DNA of 64,000 nucleotides from Anaeramoeba flamelloides (Eukaryota > Metamonada > Anaeramoebidae): NCBI GenBank assembly GCA_027625915.1, contig JANTQA010000047.1:1922001-1986000 (forward strand), written 5' to 3'. The position numbers were made by a program, and so were the translations under genes. Shown here piece by piece: positions 36,697 to 49,505 of the stretch. The notes below the pieces were generated by a model that saw nothing but the letters and a program-made list of their open reading frames with translations, searched no databases and was not told the DNA's origin. Every line of letters starts with the position of its first letter. Within the stretch, counting starts at the first letter, position 1.

Positions 36697-36893
36697 CAAC
36701 CGGTTCCACTTTTAAGGCACAAACTTCCAACGAAATTTAAGGCACAAAAAAATCTCAAATTAAGGCACAAAATTTTTAATTTTTTTTTTTTACAATTTAT
36801 TTTACTAGAATTTGAGTTTATTGCCTTAATTTGAGATTTTTATTATGCCTTAAATTTCGTTGGAAGTTTGTGCCTTAAAAGTAAAACTGACCT
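36697..36893. mobile_element. near-palindromic MITE, CAACCGGTT variant
   Basis: TA-flanked copy with tips CAACCGGTTCCAC and GTAAAACTGACCT; the body keeps TTTAAGGCACAAACTTCCAA and its complement. Confidence 0.88.
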
Positions 36894-38129
36894 TATTAGA
36901 AAATCATTATTTTAGCAATTTTATCCATAATAAAAATATAATAAGATAATTGACAATTCACCAATATACCCCATTTCAAAAATTGTGACTAACCTGAAAT
37001 AATGAATTATATATATATATATATTCTTTAGTATCCAAGAACAACTAATAATTAAATCTAATTAGTGATTAACATTAAACCATTCAAAGAATAATTTATT
37101 AATATAAAAAAGCACTGTTTTTTTCTAATTAATATTTTTCGAAATCTAGCCATATAAATAAATTCAATTAGCCACAGAGATAATTTTTTTTGGAACAAAA
37201 ACACCCTTAACTTTTAAATATCGAAAATATTTTTTGAAATTACTATTTACTTTTGTATTTTATTTTTGAAAAATTGGGTTTTGAATACTTTGAAATCACA
37301 GAATAAATTATTATATTAAATTAGAATATTTTTTACAGAGAGTTTATCTTTTTTAAATAACTTTTTTTTTTAATTTTAAGTTTAAAACTAAAAAAACATT
37401 TGAAGACCAAATTAGTCCCTTTTGCAAAAATAAAATTCCAATAATTTAGAATTTGTTTTTGTAAATGAGTTAAAACAAGATATTGTATCGAAAAAATATA
37501 CACAATTTCAATTTTTAATTCAATGATTTTGACAAAAAAATGTTTTCAAGAAAAAGACAAATCGAAACTTTATTTAAATTAATTTTTTCATTTAGTTTTT
37601 TTAATTTCTTTAATGTGGGTATTTGTCCAGTTTTCTAATTTTGGTGTTTTTTGGGTCGTAGGGACATATAAAAACCAGATATTTTAAAATTTTTCAAAAA
37701 TAAAACCAATTAAAAAAACGCGAGTCACAATTGTTGAAATGAGAATTACAGATTTTTTATCACTAAACTTTCTGTCAAAAAAAGCTAACAAGAAGATTTT
37801 TTACTATAATTAAATTCATTTTAAAAGACATTATATAGTCTCAATTTTTGCAGTGATTATTTATCATTTTTTTTTTTCAGTATGATCTTTTGTTAAAAAA
37901 AAAAAAGTATCAAAAAAATCGTAAAATGAAAAAGAAAAAGAAAAAGTTTAATAAAAACAAAAAAAAAACAAAAATTTGAAAAAGCAACAAAAAAACAAAA
38001 TTAGAAAAAAGGATTCGGATTAAAAAATTTAAAAATATTTTTCAGATTTGAATATGGAATAAACCTCAAAACAACACCCATTAACATAAAAAAGCGAATT
38101 AAAAAAATTGAAAAATAGTTTATATATGA

Positions 38130-38322
38130 TAAGTTCTGCTTTCAAGGTACAAATGTTCAACTAAATTTAATAAACTAAAAAATCACAAAGTAAGGTACAT
38201 TTTTTGGATATTATTGTACAAATTATTTTATCATAATCCAAATTTTTTGCTTTAAGTTGAGATTTTTTTATAGTTTATTTTTTTTTTTTGAAAGGTTGTG
38301 CCTTCGAAGATGAGCTAGATAA
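38130..38322. mobile_element. old degenerate copy of the near-palindromic MITE
   Basis: The order of blocks is kept (TTCAAGGTACAAATGTTCAA ... GCTTTAAGTTGAGATTTTTT ... GGTTGTGCCTTCGAAGATGA), but tips and arms are strongly mutated. Confidence 0.65.
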
Positions 38323-38639
38323 ATTAAAAAAAAACAGCTATTATGTATTTTATTAATTGTTTTTAAATAAATTTACATTTATTTCAAAAACTATATTTCG
38401 ATATTTAACATTTGACAAGTTTTATCAAGTTAATGTATCAGATATTAAAAACCTCTAAACTTCAAAAAATTGGTCTTTTAAACATGAAGTTCATTCCACA
38501 GATATAAAATGCTGACAGGTAAGAAATAAGCATTGTTTTAGAACCAATAAACTTTATTTGGCGATTTTTATCCCGATTATAACTCAAAAGTAATTGTATA
38601 ACTATATATATTTATATATATATATATATAAACTAAAAT

Positions 38640-39080
38640 TCAAAATTTTCCACACAGCTAAAACGTTCCAAACAATCATAATAATAGAATTTCATTGAAA
38701 TTGGAGATAATTTTGATTTTTGTAAAATATGAAAATCATTTTTTCATCTTTTAGTTTTTGTTTTCATTTCATTGTTTTAATTACGTAATTTGCTTCGTTG
38801 GATCAAAATTTTTCTCAATGATTGATATTATGTTAAAGTTGAGTTGTTCCAAATAGAAGAACTCAAATAAAATTAGTCAGTAGTATCTAACCTTTGATCG
38901 ATCAATATTCCTAATAGAATTTAAACAAATTTCCTAATCTATTTTTTTGTTTTGTTCTCTCCAAAATTTTTAACACACCCATGATTTATTTGTATTGATA
39001 ATTATAAATTTTTTGTTTTGTGAGTATTGTAATTTATAAAAAGGTGTTAACATTTCAATTAGTGAATGGTTCTAATTTGG
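38640..39080. repeat. dispersed repeat, direct copy
   Basis: Aligns with the reverse complement of about 60700-61150 over ~430 bp, including TATTATGTTAAAGTTGAGTT and GAAGAACTCAAATAAAATTA. No coding potential. Family unknown. Confidence 0.7.
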
Positions 39081-39156
39081 TAAATCTTCGAGAAGTGATT
39101 AAATAAGTTTTTTTTTTTCACAAATCGAATTTTGGTGTGTTAAAAATTTTGAATTA

Positions 39157-39192
<36 letters not shown>

Positions 39193-40004
39193 CCTTTGTT
39201 TCAATTAAAGTAGACCAACACTTTTTTCAAATATCAAATATTTATTAAAAATTGCCTTTGAAGATTAAATTAGAAACAAGTAAAATAATAAAAATCAAAG
39301 AACAGTTGATATAAAACGTAAATAAAACTGATAAATTAATGTATTTTCTTAAAAATAGAAAAAATAAAATTCCTAGAGAACCCAATTGAGAAAAAAAAAA
39401 TGTTCATTTTGATCTCCTAAACTGAAGATCAAAAAAAATTCGAATAGAAATTAATATCATTTCTCAGCAACCATTTAACTTTATCGATAACATTAGAATA
39501 ACATATTTTTACCAAGTGACTAGAGATCTTGCGATAAAAAAAAATTTGCAACAGAATGATATTTAAAAAAAAAAAAAAAAAAGGAAAAATGTGCAAAAAA
39601 TAATTTCAATTTTGGAATTTCCAAAATAAATTTTTTCTTCTAATAATCATTCAACCCCTTTAAATATATGTAATCCATTCGATTAGAAATGAAGACCTTT
39701 GGCTGAAAAAAGGTTTATATACAAAACTGGTAACGAATTTTGAGTGTTCTGTATTTTCGATTGATGAAAAAAAAAGTAGTTAAAGTATAGATTTTACGAA
39801 ATAAAACTGATTTTTATACATCTAAATGAGGTTTCATAGATTTTCCAGGAGTTAAAAGATTTACAAAACATCTGTATATTTTACACTACTGTTTTGAATA
39901 CTATAAAACCCAACAAAAAATAAGATATGCTTTCCTGGGTTCATATTGACCAAGTAAAATATTATATGTACTTACAATATTCTTTTAAAATCGGCGAAAC
40001 TAAA

Positions 40005-40340
40005 TGAAAACGCCCGTCAAGTGTTATAGAGTGTCTTAGAGTACCTAATTTATCCATGATTCAAAAGAATAGAGAATGATAAAAGATTTTATTTAATTCG
40101 TTAAATTCTGGAAAAGCTAGGGTGTTTTTTTTGTTTAATTTTTAAAATAGAAAAAAAATTTAATATTTTATATTTTCAATTCCATAAATAAAAAAAAAAC
40201 TGAACCATTCCTTTCTTGAGGGGTTCTGTTTTATCTATTAAGTGTTCTGAGATTTTTTTTTCGTTTTCTATTTTATTTGGAAAATCTATTTATTTTCGTT
40301 AGGTTTTTTTGAGTTATCTATTTATTTTTCAAGTAACCAG
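40005..40340. repeat. AGTGTTCT-type dispersed repeat
   Basis: Contains GTCAAGTGTTATAGAGTGTC and TATTAAGTGTTCTGAG plus inverted AT-rich arms, related to 10095-10640 and 56140-56425. Confidence 0.5.
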
Positions 40341-42093
40341 AATACACCAGAAAACCTAACATAAAATTCAAAAAAAAAGTTATAATTTTAAAGCAATTAA
40401 TAATTCTAAATATATCAAAATAATTTAATATCTATTTTAAAGATATTTATCAAACTGAAAACGATTTTGGAAGGGAAGGAAAAAAACACCCAACTTTGAA
40501 GAATAGAAATTTTTAGTATTTTTTTCATTTAAAGTTGAAAAAAATTGTAATCAAACCTTGAAAATTAGATTATTTAACCTAAATTGTAAAATATCATTAA
40601 AAATGGTTTTCTTCGTTTTTTTTTGCTTTGTTAATTGTATTTATTATAAGTAATATTTTTAAAAAAGTGAAAATTCTTTTTTTTTTTTACAATTTTTTCC
40701 AAAAGGTCCTGAAGACTTGTGAATAGTGTAAAATCTAGCAAAAAATAAATTATTTTTTCTGATATTTTGTTTAAAAATAATTTGAAATCTTATTTAAATC
40801 ATATGTATATTTTGTAACTCTTTTTACCTTGTTAAATGGATATTGATTGATTGTTCAATAGTTTTATTGATTTTTATGTTTTTTTTTGACCTGTTAATTT
40901 TTTTAAAACTAAAAATTTCTCCCATTTTATATACATTTTTCTTTTTTATTTTGATAAAATCTTATTTATATTATTATAATTTGTATTTTTTAAAATTTTT
41001 ATTTCTTTTTATTTTTTTTTTACTTTGTATGTTCAAAATAATTTTTTGAAAAAATCATAAAAATGTATGAACATCTTTTTCTAAAAGGTCCGCTTTAAAA
41101 CAGAATTCACAAGTAACAACCAAATCAGTATCCTTTTTATTCTCTTTTCTCATCAAAAAAAAAAAAAAAATTCTGAAAATCAATATCTTTTTAGCAACTA
41201 TTTTTTAAAGATTAGTTACAGAATCTTTTTTTTTTTTTTTTAATATTTATTATCAGTTGAAAATGTGATACTTTTAAGTGAAATATTATATAAATAATTT
41301 TTATCTGTATTTCCAAAAAATGTTATCCTCCACATAAATAAAAAGTAAATCTTAACAATCCTCTTTCGATGAGATGAATAATCAAGTTGTTAAGATCAAA
41401 TTCATCGAATTGAAAATATATATCAAGTTGTCAATATAAAAAAAATTTACTTAAATTTCGAAAAATAACAATTTTTAATTAATTTTGGAAATCTCTGCTT
41501 CATTTCATATAATCATCAAAGAAATTATTTTTGGAAATTAAAATACACATTTTGAAATATTGATATGGAAAGGGGGGTATAAATGATTTACAAGATTAAT
41601 TATGAAAATATTGACTTTGATCTTATAAAAAATATACAGAAAAGATGAAGGAATAATTTTGGTAAATTAATATATCATCAAAAAGTATTGATAGCAATAA
41701 TAATGAATATAGTAAAAAAAAAAAGACATTGATAAAAAATAAAATTAACAAGAGAAAATTTTCCGAAAAAATTAAAAAAATTTGAAATCACTGAAGAAAT
41801 TTTCTTTTTTAAGATCATATTTGTTGTCACATTATATTTATAAAAATTTGAATATATTAATTAGTCTTTGGATAATACATATGAAATGATTATCTATCTC
41901 TCTTTTTTTTTTTTTACTTTCCTTTTAGAAAAAGATTTTCAAAGAAAAAGAATTTAGTTTGATCTTGATTTATTTATTTTACTCTTGCTTTTCTTTTTGT
42001 AGATTTACAATGTTTGTATATGGTTGAGAACTTAGAAACCCCAAAAAAACCAAAAATTGGGAAATGATTAAAAAAAAAAGTCAGATATTAATA

Positions 42094-42288
42094 CCACCAG
42101 TTCCATTTTTAAAGCACAAACTTTCAACGAAATTTAAGGCTCAGAAAAATCTCAAATTAAGGCAATTTTTTTGTGATTTTTTTTTTTACAATTTATTTTG
42201 TTAGAATTTGAATTTTGTGCCTTAATTTGAGATTTTAATTGTGCCTGAAATTTCCTTGTAGTTTGTGCCTTAAAAGTGGAACTGACTA
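42094..42288. mobile_element. near-palindromic MITE, CCACCAGTT variant
   Basis: TA-flanked copy with tips CCACCAGTTCCATTTTTAA and GTGGAACTGACTA; the arms still pair across most of the element. Confidence 0.88.
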
Positions 42289-42463
42289 TATACACCTTTT
42301 AAATTTCAAATAAAAGTCCTATCACCTATAATATATTGGAAATTTCAACTGCATTGGTCTGAAAAATAGTTCCCATCAAGGGTTTTTTATTAGAACTTAC
42401 AAGTATTCTTTGATAAATTAATCAAAAGAAAAAATCAGCCCCAAACCTTAACAACTAAATTAA

Positions 42464-43689
42464 GGTACTAGTAACTCTTACTTATTTTTTTCCGAAATGT
42501 AATCAAGTAATTATTTACACAGGATACAATTAAACCCAATATGCAACTTCATTTATCAACTTTAGAGTTATAAGTTATCATTTTTAAAAGAGATCATTTT
42601 TCCCCATTGAAATTGTCTTTCAAAAGATCTGGATACTTTTTTGTTTAGATTTTTGGTATAAAAATAAAAAATAAAAAAATTTTACAAACAAATTTTTTTT
42701 TTGAAGAAATCTCACTTTGAGTAATTTCTGGGATTTTATTAACAAATAGCCGTGAAACTTTAATCTTATTTTCAAAATAAATTAAAAATAAATCAAAAAT
42801 TGAATCCTAGAATATCCTGAAAAAAAGATCATTTATTTTATTCAAAAATATTTATTAAATTTCTTGAAATTGAAAAGATCAAACAATACTCTTTTATCAA
42901 ACATTAAGAATATTAAAAAGTGAATATTTGTTTTCAAATCAGCTATTTGGTAATATCTCAATTTTTTAGTTTTTATTTTAATTATAAATTTGAATTCTTT
43001 TTATTTGTTTCCAAATCTTTAAAAAATTGAGAAATAATTGTAAAGTATATTGATACATTTAATCTTTGGGAATTTTAATTACCCACTGAAAGAATTAAGA
43101 TTGGGTTATTAATTATTGATTATAAATAACCAAATTAAAAAGTATTTCTTTAGATTATAAGTTGAATTTTCAAGAGACCAAAACAGTATTTTGGGAGAAT
43201 AATTAATTTGATTGTATAGATTTTAGTTCTCATATTTTTTTATTCAACCAAAAGAAAAAAATGAATTTTCCGTTTCTTTGAATAAACAAATTTATATTTT
43301 TTCAAGTTTATAATAATTATTGTAATTTTTTTGTAATAAAGTAGATTTTCTTACACTGAGTTATTCCCCAACTTATGGTTTTCATTTTTAAAGTTTATTT
43401 AGTATATTTCTTTACAGATAATAAGATTTCTTTGATCTTCTTATAAAGAAAATAATTTTTTTTCAAAATAATTCAAAATCGGTTGAGATTTTGAACTTTG
43501 AAAAATGAAAAAAATGTAACGAACTTTTACAAAATAATAATTTGATCTGAAAATTAATGGTAAATAGTAAGTTTGGTTTTGTAAGAAATAAGATTTTTCA
43601 CTTTATTTTCCAATTTCAAGATTTCAGTAATTATTTTAGATTTTGTTTTTAAATTCATATGAAGATTTTTTTTTATGTATATTCGCCCC
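42464..43689. mobile_element. 1.2-kb TTAA-flanked element, copy 2
   Basis: Begins GGTACTAGTAACTCTTACTT after TTAA (42460-42463) and ends at CGCCCC before TTAA (43690-43693). Collinear with 11013-12220 throughout. Confidence 0.75.
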
Positions 43690-44194
43690 TTAACAAGGCT
43701 TTACTATTACACTGTTTCGAAGTTGTAAAAACAAAAATTAGTTGACAAAAAAATAGATAACAGGTAAATTTATGCAAATTAAACTCAAAATGCTGAAGAA
43801 AAAAAGTAAAAAGTTGAGAAATTCACAATTTCATTAAGGAACTATTGAAAGGGTATTTGTTAAACAAAGCAAAGAACTTGAAAAGAATTGCAAATAAGAA
43901 GTGACTAAATATTTATTTCAGAATAAGAATTCATAAAAGCAAATACAACAAATTTGTAAATATTCCAAAATTACTTTTTAAAACACAGATACTTTTATGA
44001 GCTTTCATCTTGAATAGTTCAAACAAAAATCCAAAAAAAGTAAAATGGACTTATTTAGTAAAAATAATAATTTCTATTTGATCATAAAGTAAGTCTACCA
44101 CAAAAAAACACAAATTTGGAATCCCCTCACCATACTTTTCAAAACCAACTCCAAATAATATTTATTTTTTCAATTTTGGAATTTTTGAAGCGCG

Positions 44195-47100
44195 ATGTTT
44201 CGATCTTTCTCTATTCTGAAACCTGTCTTCAATAAGATCCTTATTGCAAACGGGGGTGAAGTTGCTTGCCGTGTTGTCCATACAGCAAAGCGTATGGGGA
44301 TTAAAACTGTTGCAGTTTATTCTGACAGAGATCGCGATTCGCAGCATCTCACTAATGCAGACGAGGCAATCAATTTAGGCTCGGGTACTTCTGGCGAAAG
44401 CTATTTCCAAATCAACAAGATTATTAAATTAGCTACAAGTAAGGGGTGTGAAGCAATTCATCCCGGGTATGGCTTGTTAAGTGAAAGTGAAGATTTCTTG
44501 AATGAAATGTCTGCCAAAGATCTTGTCCACATCGGACCAAACATGAGTTTAGATAATGGGACTATCCCAAGAAATATAGTGCTTAGTTCTGGTGTAAATC
44601 CAATTCCAGGCTCAGTTAGTGAGGTTGGTACCGTTGAAAATGTTCTAGAGTTGGGTAATTTGATTTTTCAAATAAACCATAAACAACAAAAAACAAACAT
44701 AATAACGCTATTTTCTTGTTCACTCCACTCAATTTTCTTTTTCGCAATCTCAATTTTCTTTTTCACAAACTCAACTTTCCTTTTCACAAACTCAAATTTC
44801 CATTTCACAAACACAATTTACTTTTTTGTTAATTGGTCTCTTAAAATTTGAAAACTAGGTCAAGAAATTGGGTATCCAATTTTGATCAAGTCGGCTCAAA
44901 AAACCATTACTCATGTTGCAAACAACGAAGAGGAAGCAACCAAAGCTTTCCGAATGATCAAAGATGAAATGGGATTAACAAGCAAGGACAAAGGCATTTT
45001 AGTTGAAAAAATGATCGAGAGAGCAAAAATTGTTGGGGTACAGGTACTTGCAGACAAATACGGGGGCTGTGTTTATCTTCCTGGAAAGGGGCACTCATTC
45101 TGGAATAATAAGCAAAGCCTAAAAGAGCAATTCGCACGTATGACTCTTGATTACAAAACGAGAAGAACAATGGGAGAACAGGCGTGCTCCTTAATGAAGT
45201 CCATTGGCTACAATTCTTATGGTGTTGTCGACTTCATTCTTGATTCCAAAAACAACTTTTACCTTTCCAAAGTGAAACCAGGTCTCCAAATTGGATACCC
45301 CTTGGTTGGATTAAAATCGGGTCTAGATTTAATTGAAGAAACGATCCGAATTGCTGCCGGAGAAAGGTTAACATTTGCACAAAATGATCTCTTATCCGAG
45401 AGCTACTCAAGGTTCAATTCAATTAGATCGGGAAACAAATCAATTTACCAGCCCGTGGCACTTTTATCAAAACACCAAAAACCAAACACCAACTATGCAA
45501 GAATTGAGACAAATTATTGCGAGGAAATCATCAATTCAAATAGAAACAATCTCAATCAGGTCTACAATAATAACAGGTTCATTTCTAAAATCGATACTGC
45601 GAGCAAAATTGGGAAAATGAAATTTCGAAGATCCGCAAAGAACACTTCATCTTTAAAAAGATATTTTACCAAAAATAATCAAAAAGCAAACCACTATGGA
45701 TGGGTGCGAAAAAAAATAAACATTTCAAAAATTGATATGCAAATCTTCGAGGGTGTTGGCCCCGAGGGCGAAGAATATGATGATCATCTTCGTCATGAAC
45801 TTTTCCGATATTATTTCCAAAGATTTTTTGGTGATGATGTTCAATATATGACGCAATCCCCAGGAAGGGACAATGGGCAAGGCGAGCATGTGGACTATTC
45901 CTCGTCTCAATTCAATTTACAGAAAAAAACAAATCTTTTTTCCTTTGGGCATTCCATTCAATATAATTATCTCTCCGGGCTAAGTTTTCGAAGCGACAAT
46001 GATATCAAAATGGTTCATTTAGACGTCGGGGAAAGCTTTCAATTTAATCTTTCCCTGTTGCCAAAAATGCGCCAGATTTGCAAAGAAAATGGCCCAGATT
46101 TAAACTCCATTATCCCAAGATGGGCAAGACATGCGTTAGGCACAATGAAGGCCGGTGAAGACCACGAGGGCATTAAACTTGTTGGGATGAATCTTTTATT
46201 GACCAGCAGTGTGCCATTCGGCGGGGGGCTCTCAAATTCTGCTGCCAATTGTTGTGCGATGGCCTTACTGCTAAATGGCGCCCTCAAGGGAGGGTCCAAA
46301 TATAAGATCGAGAACGTTTCCGAACTGATCCAATTGGCCAGGTGGGCACAGGCTGGTGAGCACGACCCCTTTGTTGGAGGAAGCTGTGGATTGCTAGACC
46401 AATTAATCAGTTTAGCAGGGCAGCACGACCATATGGTTTTAATAAACTATGGATATATCGTGAATGAACGGATCTTGCAGTTGGAACCAAAGCTCGCCCA
46501 AAGAGCAATTTTAAAAGTCAAATCGGGATTACCAAAAAGCCTAAAAAGAATACTAATTAACAGCATGGTTACACACGATTTGCAGCAGACAGAATATTCC
46601 GATCGACAAAAGGAACTTGATCTCGCCTTTAATCATTTGCAAAAATGGACACAAAGAGAATTTAGCAGCACGGGGCCTTTAACCTTAAAGGACCTGAATG
46701 ATTTAATTGCCAAACTTGATCCATCAACGCATTTTGTTACACTAGAAGAGGCACTGGGTGGCCGAAGCACACTGAATTTATTACAAGATGAATTACCAAG
46801 GGAATTAAAGGAAAATTTACATTATTTGAAGGCCTTTATTGGCAACCAAAAAAGAAATTTCCTCTCAAGGGATGAAATAAATATGATTGTTCAAAAGGTG
46901 AAATTAGATTACCAAATACCAAAACCAGAATTGGGCCAAGACCCAAATCTCTTTTTGAGGCACCAAACCAAAGGATTGACGAAAGAAAAAAGTTTTGCCT
47001 TTTTATTACAGCGGATGAGACACCAACTAACTTCAAGTATGCGCACACCCCTAACGGCCATCGCAGCAAAGAAAGGGGGCGTTGATTCCTTTTTAAGGTT

Positions 47101-48631
47101 AATCGATGGCGAGGGGCTAAGCCTAAGGGAAAGCGGCGATATGAAAGTTACAGGATTGAATGGGGCACAGGATAAGCTTTTAGATCTTGGGCATGCAATA
47201 GCAAAGAAAATGGCAAACGATGGTAACGAAATTTCTGTTGCGGGGCGCATGCTAGGAGGCGGCGGAGGCGGTTTTGATGGATTTTATATAAATTCTTCAA
47301 ACGAGAAAATTATTGAAGAATGGGTCGAAAAGGTCCAAGTACAATATTCGCAATGGTGGAACCAAACTTTGGCACACGAAACAAAGACCGGTAAAAATTA
47401 CCAAGCTTCTGACATTCGCGTGATACGATCTCGAAGTTCCGATGGCGCCAATTATATTCATCCCAATAGCATCAAGATTACTAATAACAATATCTTGAAA
47501 AATAATAATAATAATGGTAATAGTACAAAACCAAATAAGCATTATATTCGCAAAACGAAATGGGGGAAAATTGATAATCGACAGGTTAATCTCTATACAT
47601 TAACAAATAAAAACGGATCAAGGATCAGAGTTTGTAATTATGGTGCCACAGTAATTTCCGTTGAGGTGCCCGACTATCGGGGCAAAATTGAAGACATTGC
47701 CTTGGGGCATGACGAAATCAAGCCATATTCGAACGATGACCATCCCTATTTTGGCAGTACAGTTGGAAGGTATGCTAATAGAATTGCCAATGGGAGATTC
47801 GCAATAAACGGGCAAGAATATAAACTATTTTTAAATAATAATGGGAAGCATTGCCTGCATGGCGGCAAAATTGGATTTGATCGAAAATTTTGGGAGATCG
47901 AACAAGAGGAAATCAACAACGAAGAGGAAATAGGAATTAAGTTTACCAGAAAGAGCCCAAACGGAGAAGAGGGGTTCCCAGGAAATTTAATGATCAGTGT
48001 CACCTTTCTTTGGACCAACGATAACGAATTAAAAATCTTTTATGAAGCGGAAACAGATCAGCCCACAGTAGTGAATTTAACAAACCATACCTATTTTAAT
48101 CTTAAAGGCGAAGAGAACACGAATATATTAGACCACCATTTGAAAATTAATAGTGACTATTTCACCCCATCAAAAGATAGCAACATGATCCCCACCGGGG
48201 AAATTAGACCAATTTTAAACACGAACTTTGATTTTCTTGACTTTAAACCCATTGGCGAAAGAATAAACAATTTCGATCAAGACGAACAATTAAAAAATGG
48301 CAATGGCTATGACCATAACTACATTTTAAATAAAACTTCCAAGGACAAAAACAGCATCAGCTTTGCAGCAGAAATTTTTGATCCGATCAGCAGGCGCGCC
48401 ATGCAGGTTTATACCACTGAGCCCGGAATCCAGTTGTACACAGGCAACTTTTTGGCCAATACAAGGGGCAAAAATGGTGAAACATATCAGAAACATTCTG
48501 GGTTTGCCTTAGAAACACAACACTTCCCAAATTCTCCAAACCAATTAAATTTCCCATCCACGTTGCTTAACCCTGGCGAAATTTATGAATCAAAAACAAT
48601 TTATAAGTTTACCATTAAAAAAAAGCTTTAA
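44195..48631 (+). CDS. fused pseudo-biotin-carboxylase / galactokinase / galactose mutarotase
   Basis: Join 44195-44654 and 44859-48631 gives 1410 residues. Residues about 12-450 follow the biotin-carboxylase fold (FNKILIANGGEVACRV, AIHPGYGLLSE, QEIGYPILIKS, VQVLADKYGG, GLDLIEETIRIAAGE), but the ATP and catalytic residues are lost (see findings). About 450-1030 is a GHMP galactokinase: SPGRDNGQGEHVDY (488-501; sugar-binding Arg, Glu, His, Asp kept), P-loop PFGGGLSNSAA (606-616), CGLLDQ with the catalytic Asp667, HDLQQTEYSDRQKE, and AGRMLGGGGGGFDG (948-961). About 1050-1410 is aldose 1-epimerase (galactose mutarotase): RYANRIA, LHGG His1154, TNHTYFNL His1230, GYDHNY Asp1305, and the general-base Glu1372 in ALETQHFPN. 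The two sugar domains look active: mutarotation of galactose and its phosphorylation to galactose-1-phosphate, the Leloir entry steps. The first residues, MFRSFSILKP, could be an organelle presequence but are too short to judge. It is in one uninterrupted frame after the intron, so the fusion is not an assembly of separate frames. Confidence 0.9.
44655..44858 (+). other. 204-nt phase-1 intron in the fusion gene
   Basis: GT at 44655 and AG at 44857-44858. Splicing joins ...VLEL-G-QEIGYPILIKS, exactly the expected biotin-carboxylase continuity. The interior carries about four diverged 21-nt units based on CTCAATTTTCTTTTTCACAAA (about 44725-44820). Confidence 0.9.
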
Positions 48632-48719
48632 GGCACAGCAAATGAAAAATCTGAATTTGAAGGTTACCCGAATACTTTTTTGTTTTTTTTTTTTTTTTTT
48701 CATATAAAATATCATACAC

Positions 48720-48968
48720 ATGTTATATAAATATATATAGATATTTTTTTATTAAATAATCGAATTTATAACATCATGTATAACATGTCTTTTTAAAAAA
48801 ATCAAAATTTTCTAGATACGCTTTTTTTTTTTTTTTTTTTGTTTTGAAAAGCGTTATAAAATTTTGTAACATGTTATATAACGTGCTGTATTTTTATAAC
48901 ATGCTATATAAAGAGGTTAGAAAATCGATTATTTAATAAAAAAATATCTATATATATTTATATAACAT
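48720..48968. repeat. 249-bp hairpin element with perfect 44-bp arms
   Basis: The arm at 48720-48763 is exactly the reverse complement of 48925-48968. Between them, ATAACATG-like motifs recur several times on both strands. It begins about 90 bp after the stop of the fusion gene. Identical arms imply a young element or arm-to-arm conversion. Confidence 0.85.
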
Positions 48969-49505
48969 CTTATAGTGGTGTTTTAAATTATTATAATGCT
49001 GTTGTAAAAAATTTATATACAATTATAAAACGAAATTCTATTATTATAAATTATTAGAGAAGAGTAAAAATAAAAATAAAATCATCTTCAGAGTTTGAAT
49101 TTATTATTTTTAATTGAGAAAATTCAGAATTGAAACTTTGTTGATAAATGTTGTATTTATTTTCAAAGTAGTTTACATTTATTTATTTATTTATTTTTTT
49201 TTTTTTTTTGAAATCGAGTTTTTATTTAAAGGAGTATTTTGAGTAAAAAAGGAAAAATGGGTATTTTGAAAATTATTTTATTAAAAGTCTTTTAGTCAAA
49301 TATGAAAAAACAGTGATCTATGTTACAAAGCAAATAGTCCAAAAGCTCAGAGAATTAAAAAGGTGGGTTAAAAATTGGAAAAAATTCATCATTACAGGTA
49401 GACTAAAGCAAGTTTTTTTTAAACACAATTAAAGGCAAGTTCACAGCATTTTCAAATTGATTTCTTCACAAGAAATTAAAGTTAACAAAATGGGAAACAT
49501 TTCTA

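Larger units (their letters stand above)
35141..44194. other. 9-kb gene-free stretch with transposon copies
   Basis: No gene is recognised. Nameable contents are near-palindromic MITEs (36697-36893, about 38130-38322, 42094-42288), a dispersed repeat copy (about 38640-39080), a copy of the AGTGTTCT repeat (about 40005-40340) and a 1.2-kb TTAA element (42464-43689). The rest is A/T runs. Confidence 0.6.
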
